Source: Lineus longissimus | Taxonomy: Eukaryota; Nemertea; Pilidiophora; Heteronemertea; Lineidae | Direction of reading: 5' to 3' | Assembly (NCBI RefSeq): GCF_910592395.1 | Contig: NC_088315.1 | Span: forward strand, 17,529,808-17,593,807 | DNA: 64,000 nucleotides | In this document: positions 38,350-50,265 of the stretch, in pieces | Numbering within the stretch: position 1 is the stretch's first letter | Layout of the letters: every line of letters starts with the position of its first letter | The notes under the pieces: model-generated | Databases searched by the model: none | Told to the model about the DNA's origin: nothing | The model's input: the letters and a program-made list of their open reading frames with translations, nothing else | Made by a program: the position numbers and the translations under genes

Positions 38350-41300
38350 CTAAAAAGAGGCAGAAAAGAAATTTCATGAGGTCGTCATAGAGTATTGCGG
38401 GTGATCCAGGACTTCCAGACACACTACCGTCACGCTACAGTGACGTTACCGACAGAAATCTACGCCGGTGCATCAACCACTTTTGGTCACCCACACGCTA
38501 CCGTCAGGGTTTCCTGACGCGCTACCCGTCGGCCATCCTGGCACCAGTTGTTTTCAACATACTCCGGCTCTCGATATTTTGTTTGCGACATAGGAGTAAA
38601 AAAGCCTGATCTCAGGATGCCCGTCGGCATAGGCCCTTCCCGACGTGCCCCGACCCGACTTGCTACCATCGCAGCCTCCGCCAATTCCTGACGCAAGGTA
38701 GGATTATATTGACCAGAGTGATCGACTACCCAAATAACAGCAGACCTCGCAGGGAGGCGCGTGGTTTTACCAGGCTGCTACCGACGGATTACCCGACGCA
38801 CTTTCCATACCCGCTACCGTCAACGCTTCCTTATACCAGCGTCATCCTTCAGACACGTTTTGAGTAGTTGACTAGGGTGGGTCCCTTAATACAGTCATGG
38901 ATAGCCAACAACACTTTATAAAAGCAATATAGAAGCATAATGAGAGACTCTGATAAAAGAAATAGGTTACTTACATCATAACCGCCATCTTTGCCATACT
39001 GATATATAAACCAGCCAGGAACCATCAAGATCAGCCACAGTGCGGTCAGCCAGCCAATGCCATCGGCCCAAGCGGGGTATGAATAACCGTCCAAGCTCGG
39101 GGGCTTGTATAATACACAATTGAAGATTATCGTTACCTGAAACGAATCGTGAAACATAAGAAGATGATTTTTTGTTAAAAAAATAAATTTTTCATTTTGT
39201 GCAGGAACTAACCATATCGATTTGCTCAATGAAAAAATCATGAGTAAACGAAAAAAAAATCTGATAAAGAATTTTGATAAATTAACATCAACATTTTGGC
39301 AAACGGATAGGAAATTTAATAAATTCTAAAAAAAACAGCTTTTCGGCTAACTGATCAGATATTGAAAAAGGCAACACTACATTCTATCAAATACACTCGG
39401 GTTTACGTTTTCAGCAAGGTTTTTTACCCGGCATGCCCCTTGCAAGACTGTAAGCGACAACCCTACTGCTGAGATAACACTGAGGTGACACTCCGCGAAC
39501 ACACAAGAGATCGCCCTTTGCCCCTGCAATGCTGAGCCAATGACTGTCAATCACATCATGACAAAATGCCCGGAACGAGCAGCCCTGAGGAATTTTGGTC
39601 GCCCGAAGTTGTATCTCGGGCCAGCTGTGGCTTTATGGCGAGCAGGACTATTTGAGACAGACGACAACTTTCGTCACCAGGACATGACTGTCCTCAAAGA
39701 TCCTCAAGATTGAGAAGGCCGACGGAGAAGAATAGGAAGAAGACAGAAGAAGAGTTTGACACTCTTTTTCACTCACAACAATAACAAGAGGTGAGATGAC
39801 CATCCAGCACGCCTTCCAGTATATATTCGGCTTCTTTCCTAACATCATCTCAATATCTTCCGCAAATCTTTTGAAACCGTAGATCCAGCTGATGGCCACC
39901 AGTTCGAAGAACCCGGCGAACAGGAAGGGGAAACCACTGACGCAGTAGTCGACCAGATTGAGCAAGTAGATTCCTCCCTGAAAATATCAATACAGTTGGA
40001 GATAATTCATCGGTTGGTATAGTTGCTGAAATATTACTAGATGCATCTTAGTGTTCATGTATAAGTCAAATGTTCTGCTGCATAACAGACCTACAATTTG
40101 TTGTTAGGCCAAAATATTCATAGGCAAGAAACATACTTTTAGTAATTGAATTAGGCCCCGCGTGATGGCGCTTAAATGCCTCTATTTTATTTTGTTTATC
40201 TCAGACAGGGTTTTGTCGTGGCACGATCTTTCCTCGGAATTTTTACAAGTTATATCCTGTAGGCATGGTAGGGGAAAAACTTGTTGTCTGGAAACATTTC
40301 ATAATAGGTACATATCAATTCCATCGGTACAGAACACCGAAGTTTGAGCAACAACACCAATGGTTTGTAAACGGCAAAAACCGAAGTTTTAGCCATTCCG
40401 TAGTTTTTGGCACGTCACAGACATCCAACTCTGTAATACCGTATACGTTTTTGCGACGTATATATAAGTTGCCGATTGGTGGCCAGTGTGGAAAACTTCA
40501 ATAATGGCGGCCTGTGTTGACAGTCACAGCACAACGTCATCAATAATTCTAGTTTCAGGCCACGCAAGGGTCTACGTTTACTTTCAGAAGGACGAAGGCC
40601 CGTATTTTCATGACCAGCTACTCAGCTCACCTTACATATCATAGGAATACCTAGCAGGAAGGAGAGTGCGATGACGCTGCACCTGAAGATGATTGCCTGC
40701 TTCGGTCCCGTGATGAAGCTGCTGAACTCATCTGAGAAGGCGCTGAGGACACTCTCCATCATGGAAAACTGGGAGCCGAAGCCCAGGGTCGCCATCATAA
40801 TGAAGAATAGGATGGCCCAGAGTGGAGCGACTGGCATCTTGGCGATGGCCTCGGGGTAGACGACAAAGGCAAGACCTGGACCTGGAGGACAATGAAATTA
40901 AGATTGTTGTGTAAGTAACGATATGGTATTGATTTCAAAAGTTCATTTAGTTTTCAAATTTACTAGTTTTTAGCCCGATACACTACGAAAACATATTTGC
41001 GGAAGTCTGTTTAAATCATATATGTGATGATAGAAAGATAAATCTTACCTCCAGTAGCAACATCGCCCACGTCTACTCCCTTCTCTGCAGCCATGAAACC
41101 AAGGACGGAAAATATGACAAGACCGGCGAAGATACTAGTCGCACAATTGATTATAGCCACGATAAGGGAATCCCTGCAAACAAGGGGATGGCGAGTAAAC
41201 AATTGGAGATTCAAGGACGAGGAGTTAGTCATGACGTATGTGCACAAACTAGACCTGAACTGGTCGATTTCTGGTTCAGAGGCCACCAGGATCACCCAGT

Positions 41301-44300
41301 CTCAGTATACTGTGTGGTTTGTGGTGGTTCTACTGAGATCCAGTCATAATCTCTGGGGAAAAATCGAAGACGACTGAGGCAATCTAAACGTCTGAGTGTC
41401 TTTTTGGGGACAAGAGAGGTGAAGGTGGTTCGCCTAGACCGCCCTGGCCCGTCCCACAACATGATCTACAGCGGGTCGGAGCTCACTTCAATGGCTAGTG
41501 GTTCCCCTAACCCGAACGATACAAACTGAAGTACACACCGACTCCAGGCGTTTGTGGCGGGCCAATCCGTAGGGTAGTTCGAATCTGCGCAGGGAAATCG
41601 AAGACGACTGAGCTAAAACAAGTAGACCATTCAAATGAAGGAAACATACCTGACACAATTATTGTCGAATTTATTGTAACTGGACATCGCAATGAGTCCA
41701 CCAGAACAAGCACCCAGAGAGTAGAAGATCTGTGTTGCGGCATCACTCCACACCCTAGCATCTGCCAATCGAGAGAAGTCGGGCTTGAGGTAATACAAGA
41801 TGCCTTGATCAGCTCCTGGGAGAGTCACGCCACGGATGAGGAGGACCGTCAACATGACGTAGGGGAAGATCGCAGTGAAGTAGACCACCTTCCCTAGGGA
41901 CTCGATACCCTTGAGAAGGACAGCGAGAACGATGACCCAGGCCAGGAGAAGAGTGAGAAGGAGCTTCCAGCTGGGCAGGCCGAATTCTTCGATTCCGGAT
42001 GACTGTTCCAGTATGTAGTTGCTGCAAAGGAAGCAAAATATTTTTGGAATGTACTGGGGCGTAGCTAGGCACTGATTATCAAGAAGTTCCTCGACAGTAG
42101 ATAAAAAATGGTCAACAAATGTGCCTCAAACTGATCTCGAAAACCTTTACCACTGGGCGTTAAGTTTGTTTATTATAAAAGGGCCGTTTACACGGGACAA
42201 AATTGATCTACATCGAACCGAATCGGTACAGATTAGTCTGTCGTGTAAACGCGCACAATCGTGATCTGGTCTGGTTCGAGGTACATACTGACGTCATTTC
42301 GAGACTTACGTCATTCATAACGTCATGGGCGATGTAATCTGATCTGGTCTTGTTTTTTATTTTTGTCGTGTAAACGGCCCTCGGTCAATGTAAGGCCCAG
42401 CCAGATTTACCTCATGAGACACCCTTTACATCCAGACTCCTCTCTCTAATGCCCGGTGGCTGGCGAGAAGACAGTTTGTACCGTATCAATAAACTTGTAG
42501 AATATCACTTGTTATATACGTGAATCTATCTTGAACACCAAGGTTTTTTGCATCTTTAGCCGGGCGACATTTAAAGAGGGTATAGGTCATGAGGTACAGG
42601 ACGAAGTGGGTCGCAATCTTGAGGAGGTTTCCTGGAACGTTGATGAACCCAAATGGCATCTTGGAGTATTCAAAGTTGTCATGCATTAGCTTTTCAAGAG
42701 GCTGTACTTACTAGTAATATTCCTCACTTGGCGTTTTGGTCAAGTTCGTTGCAACAGTCGCATTAATGGAAGAGGCCGCGCTGAGGAAAGTACCATTGGT
42801 CATGGTAGCATTGAGCGTATCGTTTTTCGATGGCGGCATGCGGCAGGCGTCCGTGTTCCAATAATTATCGCACGTTGTCCACGGCAGCACGGAGGTCATC
42901 GACATGAAGAAGTAAAGAAGGACGTGAGCGATGATCACGTTGTAATAGAGGGAGATTAACCAGGAGGCGATAACCATACTGTAGCCAAGACCTGTCAAGA
43001 TTTTTAAAAGAAGAAAATATACTATCATATGCAACAAGTTGCTGCAGGATAAATCCGTTGTCGACAAGGCATCCTTGGGAGATGCTGCAACAATATAAAT
43101 CAAATTAGTACAGAAAAATCAAGTTACCTTCACTGGAATTCCAACCACAGATCTTTGGATCAGAGAACTGACTCACCGTTCTCACTCCACTCAAAGTGGG
43201 TACTCCGATTGTACACCCTATGAAATAAAGGTTTTTGCGCTTTTGAAAAACCTTCAGAATGTTCTTCGGCCACCAAAAAATGCACTCAATAGACGTTTTT
43301 AGCAAAAATGAAAAACTTTTGATGGGTTTGAGATTGGGAAAAACCTCCGAGGGATTTCTATTTTGCTGAACATCTCTATGGAATGCATGTTTGTGTTTAT
43401 CGAAAAATATTTAAAGCTTTTTTAAAAGCTAAAAAGCTGATCGGGAAAGAGGCGAATTGCATTATTCGGTGTTTTTCTAATTTAACTTGAATCTTGGCGG
43501 AATCCAAATTTCAGACCCGATCTTATTTGGAACCGGTGTGACAGCGGATATAGTCCCCCTGGAGTCATAGTCCGGTAGCATTATATTTGACCAATTAAGC
43601 AGCATGATCTATTGTACCGCTAACCCTGACCAAAACATTTAGCAATGCGGGCTATTGTTACACGGACTATCAGCCCTAGGACTACTATCCCTTGCACACC
43701 GGTGCTTAGGGGTTCGGACTAGTGTGAACCTTCTTTATGTACACTGTCGGCGGCAGCATTCGAAACAGACAAAACAATACTGAGACATCCAACAAACACG
43801 ACATTCTGAGACAAGACCACCATTGAATATTCATAGGTTGGAGGTTCCAGACCTATCAATTAGACGCGAGTATATTTTTAACTGTCAAGTGCATATTTGG
43901 AGAGGTATTGAAAAGATATTTGGTGTGACAAGTCTACAGATATAAAGAAATTACAAATGTATATGATAAAAAAATTAATTTTGAATTTTGCTAATTTGGC
44001 AATTTGAGATTTTTCTGCCAGTTGGCTGAAAAGAGTGGAAATACCAACGTCTGTCCAATTTGTCGATTATCAAAACATATCAGTGGTCAACTACCAGTTT
44101 ACTTTTCACCATTTACTTGTCCGACTGTCCGGAATATCATATCAAAATTTTATTTAAGATTCACAACCCCACGCAGTATTTGATGCGACGCGGTCAAACA
44201 TTGACAATTTTACTGCTAAAAGGCTTAAAAAATCAATGGTGGTCTTGTCTCCATTTAGGCCCAGAGAGAACTCCATCGTAAATATCAACTTGCCTTTCAA

Positions 44301-47300
44301 GGGAGGGCTGATCCTCCAAATCGTGATCGGGCCCAAACTTGCAAATTGGCCAAATGCAAGTTCCAGGTAGAAAAGAGGGAGGCCGACTACAGCCAACATA
44401 ATGATGTAAGGAACAAGGAAAGCACCTGAAAGTAGTGAAACACACATAATACATGTGTAGTGAGAACCTGGAAAGACATCCCAGAGCCATTCATTGCAAG
44501 GTTAATACCACGGTTAATGTGTAAAAATACTAGTAACAACGGCAACAACACACGGAGCAGATGACAGGCTTTGAAAAAAAGAGATGCTTTGACATTCAAT
44601 TTCCTGTAATAGGAGTTCCAAACTTCAAGAAAAGGTTCCAAGGACTTTCGGCAAAGCCGATCCACCAAACTGACATTTCGAGGCTATATTCGGGCTTGCA
44701 AGAAAATCTCAATGAACGGGTTAGAAATAGAAGTTGAAAGGCGAGAATTGAGTTGCTCTTGAAAAGCAGACGACATCGAAATTTAGAAAGCGGACGAAGT
44801 TGCTTGAGTGTCGAAAGCAGGTAACACAGAAGTTGCCCTTCAAAACAGACGACATTGAAGTTGTTCTTTGAAGCAAACGACAGCGAAGTTGCTCTTCAAA
44901 AACTGACGTCAAAGTCTCACCTCCGCCATTTTTGTAGCAGAGGTATGGGAACCTCCATACGTTGCCGAGGCCGACAGCATAGCCAATGCAAGTCAGGATG
45001 AACTCCAGTTGGCCTCCCCACGCTGCCCTTTTCGGTTCTTCGGCGCCTTTTTCTTCATCTTTTTCGACGTCAAACTGGAAGATTGGAAATAGGGCCACAG
45101 TAGTTAACTGTAATTTTATTGTAGAATGGTAAAGGCAATGCAGAATAGGGCAATGCAAAATGGTAAAGGCAATGCAGAATAGGGCAATACAAAATGGTAA
45201 AGGCAATGCAGAATAGGGCAATGTAAAATGGTAAAGGCAATGCAGAATAGGGCAATACAAAATGGTAAAGGCAATGCAGAATAGGGCAATACAAAATGGT
45301 AAAGACAATGCAGAATAGGGCAATGCAAAATGATAAAGGCAATTCGGAATATGGGCATTAAAGAATGTAAAGAATATTGGCGTCTAGAACTATGGCTTCG
45401 GTAGGCAATGATCGGGAGATTTAATTAAGCGAGATTTCAGGCACAACTCATTCGGTATGTGAACCCTAGCCTACCGAGACAGCCCATCGTCATCATATTT
45501 AGATGTACATGACGTAGATAGTCTTCCTACGGACAAGGCCTATCCACTGCGTTCAAGTTATTATAATAGGCTTTTTCTCTAGGTACCATCACTCTTGCTG
45601 TATAAACCGTAATATGGACTTAGAAAAAATTACTAGGCCTACCTGTCGCGGCAAATCATACAGGTAGGTACTGTATATCGGGTGAGCAAAAAAAATCCCG
45701 CTTTTTAAAGTAGAATATATCTAATGCTATCAAACAGAAATCATTGAAAATTTGCCCTCGTGTGGCCCTGATATTATCTAGAAGAACCTAAAGTTTAAAA
45801 TCAGTAGACCTCCTATTACTTTTGTATTAATCAAAAGGTACGCGTCAAAAAATTTCTGGCTCTTCACAACACGTACATTAACGTATGAAATACTCGAGGG
45901 TCTGTCGGATGAGACTAAAACCCGTGGTCCCTTGTACCTGAGTGTCTATGCCAGGGCAAGTAAAAGATCCAACATAGGTCGAGAGTAACCTAGCGTGGAC
46001 TCCATCCCTCCGGCAAAAGTCCAATAGGGTTTCGACGCCGGTCATTATATGTGATAAGTGCTGATAGTTGATGAGGTACCTGCACAACAAAACCTGCCAA
46101 TAGGGGGCCCCGCAGCCAAGTGGACAATTGTTTGTAATTAGAAAGCCATTTCCCGGCCGGGTCAATGATTATTGAATGTTTCATCTCGTAATTACTCTAC
46201 ATGGGGAAACAGCACCAAAATGTTGTTTTATTATGATTTTATGATGAGTTTTAGGGAGGAAATCAACAAAACTTAATTTCAATGGAAAATGCAGTGGGAG
46301 TGTACCTTTTAGTACTGGTGCTGCCATCTGGATTTTTAATTTCTGCAGGTTCCTAATTGTTATGCCTGTTATTAAGAATAAATAAATAATAGTGTTTATG
46401 AATTCTTGCTGTTATCCATATTATTTTGGTTGGAATTTTTGTTTTTTGTATCACAAAAACACAATCTTTAAACAAAGATTGAAAAGATTTATGAGGAGAT
46501 TATCAAATCTTTGATTAAAAATATTTAAAAAATGGTTTGAAAATGAAATGACAAAATATTGCGTAATCAGTGTCCATTATGTGAACAACGAGGAGAATAG
46601 GAGTAAGGACGCTTGTACTCTCATCGCTGATGGCGCTGGCTGTGTTGGGAAGGGGGGAGGGGGTGGAACGGGATACGGTATAGGCCTATTCCCGGACCTA
46701 TTTATAGTGTGACATTTTGTTCCAGGTGTGCAATGGATAGTAGTCATAGGGCTGATAGTCCGTGTAACAATAGCCCGCATTGCTAAATGTTTTGGTTAGG
46801 GTTAGCGGTACAATAGATCATGCTGCTTAATTGGTCAAATACAATGCTACCGGACTATGACTCCAGGGGGATTATATCCGCTGTCACACCGGACTGCTTT
46901 ATTCATTGGGGCTCTGTCCTGAAACTCGAAACTGACATTGGTAGGAGTGTCACATCCTGTCCCCTTACAGTTTATAGCTTCGTGCAAAGCGATTGTGTGA
47001 TTGTTTCCAATGAGAAGAGGATCCAGTCAGACACAATAGGTAGGCCTATATGCATTCGATCGAAGCTTGGCTGAATCAATTGCTTCAACCGACAGCATTC
47101 CGAGGGGCGCTTTGAGCGTGGTGGCGCCATATAAATGACAAGTATGATTAATATCATCATTATCATCCTAGTTATCGGAAAGCACCAAGAAAATGAGCCG
47201 GAAATTAACCCAATGCTGTAAAGTCGAGCAGGAGCCTTCTACGTTGTCACCTTTTTCAATGACATTCTAATGCTATGGACGATATGAATAAAGATTTTTT

Positions 47301-50265
47301 TACTCTAGATAGGTACAGACAGGCCAAGTGTAAATGTACATGAATTTTTAAGTAAAAGCATTTGCTAGTCTTTATTCATATCTGCCATCTAGGCCAAATG
47401 GATTTAAAACGCTCGTTTGCGGACGCGTCAGGGATGAAATATGGCCCAGGGCCCATTAACTCAACAAAATGTGCTACTGCCGCCAGCTTTATCAATGTCA
47501 TGTAAATAATTCTCGATTGTTGTGTCATATTCATGTGTCAGTGACACAGCCAGATCAAACATTTGCTTACTTTGTTGTGGCTTAAAACTGTGATATAAAG
47601 GGCCGGCAAGATAAACACTATACCATTCAGGATTTGAAGGGCTGGCCATTCAAAGACAAGTGACTTGACAAGACTCATCCCATTTTTATTGAAGTGTTAT
47701 TTACACTTGGAGACCACTCGACACATATTTCTAAAGGCTATTACGACTTACTCCGGCCATATAGCTGCATGCTCCGACGCAGTGATACTTTGTGATTATT
47801 AAGATTTAGTAAAGACTAAGAATTTGGAAGCAACACTACAGCATCCCAGCTGGCACTTGGTACCAAATTTTGACAATAGGCGGCTTTTGCAAGATCAAAG
47901 GCTATCACTATTGGCTGGTTGTTGCTTGATTTATTAACGGATGTATGTAAATAAGCCATTATAAATCTTCATATTTGTCTGTTTTAGATAATGGACTTGT
48001 CCTGGTGCACTTTGCCTCCTAATGCATTTGTGGCCACTTTGTAGTAAAGAATCAAACAGTACTTTTGAGGGGTTTGCCTTTTGCTTCGTTGGGTTTACAG
48101 CATGCATTATTCGTGCCACCTTAGCTAGCGAGAGCCACGTACATGTATTTGAGGTTGCTGAAAATGAGCGTTTTCGCAAATCACCCGAAATGCCAACGTG
48201 AACGCCTATCCTATCGCTCGATCTCCTGATAGGTATGTCGGCGTTCGCATTCATTCGTCTGCACCCGCACAAAATGTTTCCTGCACTTGCACATACATTG
48301 TATATACAGGGTGGTCCAGAAAAAACGCAACCAGGTACTTCATCAAGTTTACACGATTGAAATCAGTGAAATCTTTCAAGAAGAGCAATGATACGAAGAT
48401 CGCACGAATTGGTTCAGTAGTTTTGTTTTATAGCCTATTTTGTGAAGCAAAGACCAGATTCATTCGCGCATAGAAACATACCAACTGTGTCGATAAATTG
48501 AACTTGGTAAGTACATGTAGGTGGATTAAATGTTAGGTAATAATACTGATAGGAGATATTGTCAACTAGGGTGCCAGTGGCCATTTGCAACAGACTTAAG
48601 GTCGCATAAGCATGGCCAGTCAGCACACCACCGAGATGGTTGTAACCTGCAACAGAACCGTTCTGTTTTTCTGCATTGAACCTGGCCAGAGGATTTCAAC
48701 CTTGCTTTACGAAAAAGTCTTTACAACAAAAACTACTCTCTGGACAGAATCGGATGATCTAGGTACATGTATCATTCTTCTTCTAGAAAGATTCCCCATC
48801 CACTGATATCAATGGTTTTAACCCCCGCCGGTAGTGGAAGTATCCAGTTGCGTTCTGGACCACCCTGTATATATATTGACGTTACGGGATCTTTGCGAAA
48901 TTTCCCTATTAGATATTGACCTCAACTTCTTGCATGCAGTTGTAGTGCATTTTAACTACATTATTTTGTACTACAGTTCATGAAAGTTTCTAAACATCCT
49001 TCAGCGCACGTTTTGGCGCCACTCCTTTCACAACTGCATGTTTTGTTATGTTTTTTTCCCTTTTTTTCCTGCATAGGATCAGGCCACACTTCAGGTGGGA
49101 AAAGGCCAAACCACAAACATCCGTGCCTTTATAATGCATTTATGCACAACTATACGCATGCATGCACCAAGAACGTTGAATTGTAGATTAAGGTTTTTAG
49201 AATATTTTGAGAAGCATTCAGGAGAATTTTTGTGACGTCCTCTACATGAAAATATCCAATTATATTTTTCATCGCATCAACATCCGGATGAGCTTTTTCT
49301 TCAGTTTGACGAGGCGAAGTTTGGGAGAAGAACTACTGCAACCTGGACGTCTCTGAAAGAAAGGTATTTTCATGCAGATTTCGGACGAAATTGAACACCC
49401 TTTTTCGTCCGAAATCTGGACGAAAACACATCACCATCACCACCACCAACACCCCGGACCAAAAAGGTAAATACGGCCAAGCTTTTCAATAAAGAATGAT
49501 CACCGCAAAACGCAAGCGACCATAACGAGGTATGCGACACTTTCTGCGACCCCCCCCCCCCGCGTTAGTCAATCTTTTAGGTCATTCTGTCGCATGCTAT
49601 AACATGTATGATCTTGATTGCCTGTTGCAGCGACGAAAAACGCCGTTTTGTGGAGGCTAGAGCAGCATGAGACTCACCTCTTCTTTTTCCTCGACGCTCT
49701 TTGGCGGTTCCTCCTCCTCAGGGACGAACCTGGGCGTGACCAGGGTACTCCGGCGCCGGACCTCCTTGACCATTAGTGAGTCGCGCCTCACCGATGGTCT
49801 CCTTTGTTTTTCCTCATCCTCCTCGACCAACGGAAGCGCGCTGCTCCTTCTCCGAATTTCCTGGACCACGAGTGAAGGGCGCCGCTGGCTGGGGGGTTCT
49901 GGCGACGCGAAGACGCCCATTCCGAAGCTCCCGCGGCGCCTCGCGTTGATGGAGAAACGCCTTGGCTCCGGTTCTTTGGTCACGCTACTGCTTCGCCTCA
50001 AGGCATTGCTCAGGACAGCCTCCTTCCTCGGAAGGTCCTCCAAGAGAGGCTCGTCCTCGTCGGCTTCGTCATCTTCCTCGCCGATAGCCGAAAGACGCCG
50101 GGCTTCTTCCTGGTCCACCCCGAGTAAATCGAATTGTTTCTGTAGGCCTGGCGTGTCGGGATGCTTGTGGCCTGTTCCAGGCTGAGGACCACTTCCCTCT
50201 ATCGATATCAGTGGATTCCTAACCCCCGGCGAAGCTGGATCGAACACCGAATCCGATTCAGACAT
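38092..50265 (-). CDS. SLC6 transporter B, glycine-transporter-like, long N-tail
   Basis: An 840-residue SLC6 transporter in ten exons (minus strand): 49678-50265, 44921-45074, 44294-44425, 42712-42991, 41650-42021, 41049-41173, 40631-40881, 39777-39977, 38975-39136, 38092-38349. Exon lengths sum to a whole number of codons and match C in exons 2-9. Intron 3 uses a GC donor; the others are GT-AG. Exon 1 encodes the Arg-Arg-x-Ser tail. The core has [21 protein letters not shown], the cysteine pair [12 protein letters not shown], five Asn-x-Ser/Thr sequons in the second extracellular loop (NDT, NAT, NGT, NAT, NLT), and TM6 [12 protein letters not shown] (Gly488 at 41712-41714, Ser491 at 41703-41705). 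The protein ends GDTCV. Intron 1 is 4.6 kb and rich in transposons. Known relatives move glycine or related amino acids with Na+ and Cl-; the exact substrate is not established by the sequence. Confidence 0.95.
39500..39713 (+). pseudogene. LINE C-terminal zinc-motif remnant in intron 8 of B
   Basis: Antisense to transporter B. A frame from about 39513 to the TGA at 39711 reads [20 protein letters not shown], then ERAALRNFG. The Cys-x-Cys, then His, then Cys-Pro spacing matches the cysteine/histidine motif after the reverse transcriptase in Jockey/CR1-like LINEs. No reverse transcriptase motif lies upstream and an in-frame stop precedes it, so it is a 5'-truncated insertion. Confidence 0.6.
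42181..42380. mobile_element. GGGCCGTTTACACG-ended MITE in intron 4 of B
   Basis: 200 bp with inverted ends GGGCCGTTTACACG and CGTGTAAACGGCCC. Internally it has GATCTGGTCTGGTT-like sequence on both sides of the centre. A relative with GGGCCGTTTAGACGAC ends is at 54613-54808. Confidence 0.75.
43533..43702. mobile_element. CCGGTGT-ended MITE, subfamily b, copy 1, intron 3 of B
   Basis: 170 bp with ends CCGGTGTGACAGCGGATA and TATCCCTTGCACACCGG. It is nearly the reverse complement of 46722-46892 over its whole length, so the two copies are inverted relative to each other within the same gene. Confidence 0.8.
43808..44251. mobile_element. MITE family 1, copy 2 (inverted), intron 3 of B
   Basis: 444 bp with ends GAGACAAGACCAC and GTGGTCTTGTCTC, inverted relative to 4575-5021. 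It starts 42 bp after the exon 3 GC donor in transcript direction. A direct CATT lies on both sides with a two-base offset on the left; a clean 4-bp duplication is not visible. Confidence 0.8.
44292..44293 (-). promoter_or_regulatory. GC 5' splice site, intron 3 of B
   Basis: The exon ends TTGAAAG and the intron begins GCAAGT. This matches the consensus for the rare GC-AG class (AG|GCAAGT). Intron position and phase (1) equal those of A, which has AG|GTAGGT, and of C, which also has GC. Confidence 0.85.
44725..44915. repeat. 28-30 bp minisatellite in intron 2 of B
   Basis: On the minus strand, degenerate units of GAAGAGCAACTTCAATGTCG type repeat about six times directly after the exon 2 donor. 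Related units occupy the same place in transporter C (57925-58105), so the array predates the B/C duplication. Confidence 0.65.
45123..45350. repeat. 34-bp minisatellite, about 6.5 units, in intron 1 of B
   Basis: Units of GGTAAAGGCAATGCAGAATA type recur at 45128, 45162, 45196 and onward with a 34-bp period. The array ends about 50 bp upstream of the exon 2 acceptor. Because 34 is not a multiple of 3 and the units lack stops on the minus strand, long repetitive open frames appear; they are not genes. Confidence 0.9.
46722..46892. mobile_element. CCGGTGT-ended MITE, subfamily b, copy 2, intron 1 of B
   Basis: 171 bp, beginning CCAGGTGTGCAATGGATAG and ending CCGCTGTCACACCGG. It is the inverted near-identical partner of 43533-43702. 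Confidence 0.8.
48166..48250. mobile_element. Hairpin element with CGTTCGCATT arms, copy 2
   Basis: The left arm GCGTTTTCGCAAAT, then CGAAATGCCAACGTGAACGCC, faces a partial right arm GGCGTTCGCATTCATTCG. It is truncated relative to 23723-23849 and 51437-51535. Confidence 0.5.
48307..48867. mobile_element. Mariner-type MITE, intron 1 of B
   Basis: 561 bp with inverted ends CAGGGTGGTCCAGAA and TTCTGGACCACCCTG, each flanked by TA (48305-48306 and 48868-48869). The inverted ends extend through AACGCAAC/GTTGCG. No transposase frame is evident, so it is a non-autonomous Tc1/mariner derivative. Confidence 0.75.
49678..50265 (-). CDS. Transporter B exon 1: Arg-Arg-x-Ser tail
   Basis: 196 codons from the ATG at 50265 to a GTGAGT donor (phase 0). 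The tail is acidic/Pro-rich at first (residues 60-79, [10 protein letters not shown]), then carries Arg-Arg-x-Ser/Thr sites at about Ser59, Ser93, Ser105, Ser113, Ser131, Ser142, Ser158, Ser163 and Thr174. Two related modules are visible: [15 protein letters not shown] and [15 protein letters not shown]. By topology of the family this tail is cytoplasmic. The ATG is chosen because no in-frame ATG precedes it and the same start (ATGTCNGAATC) is kept in C. Confidence 0.9.

Larger units (their letters stand above)
45351..49677. other. Intron 1 of transporter B
   Basis: A non-coding intron. Listed separately are a CCGGTGT MITE, a mariner-type element and a hairpin element. A LINE/SINE 3' tail signature (GCGCTTTGAG, GGCGCCATATAAAT, then an ATC-rich run) lies at 47106-47170. 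The poly-C tract at 49551-49561 is in this intron, close to exon 1. Confidence 0.6.

Noticed and set aside
44721-45323. A 200-codon minus-strand frame with repeated CIALFCIAF-like peptides
   Set aside because: It is the 34-bp minisatellite read through into exon 2 of transporter B; a real exon 2 begins at the acceptor at 45074.
49667-50185. A 172-codon open frame on the plus strand opposite exon 1 of transporter B
   Set aside because: It is the complement of the Arg/Ser/Glu-rich exon. The same happens opposite exon 1 of C. Serine-rich low-complexity product, no homology, no splice logic.
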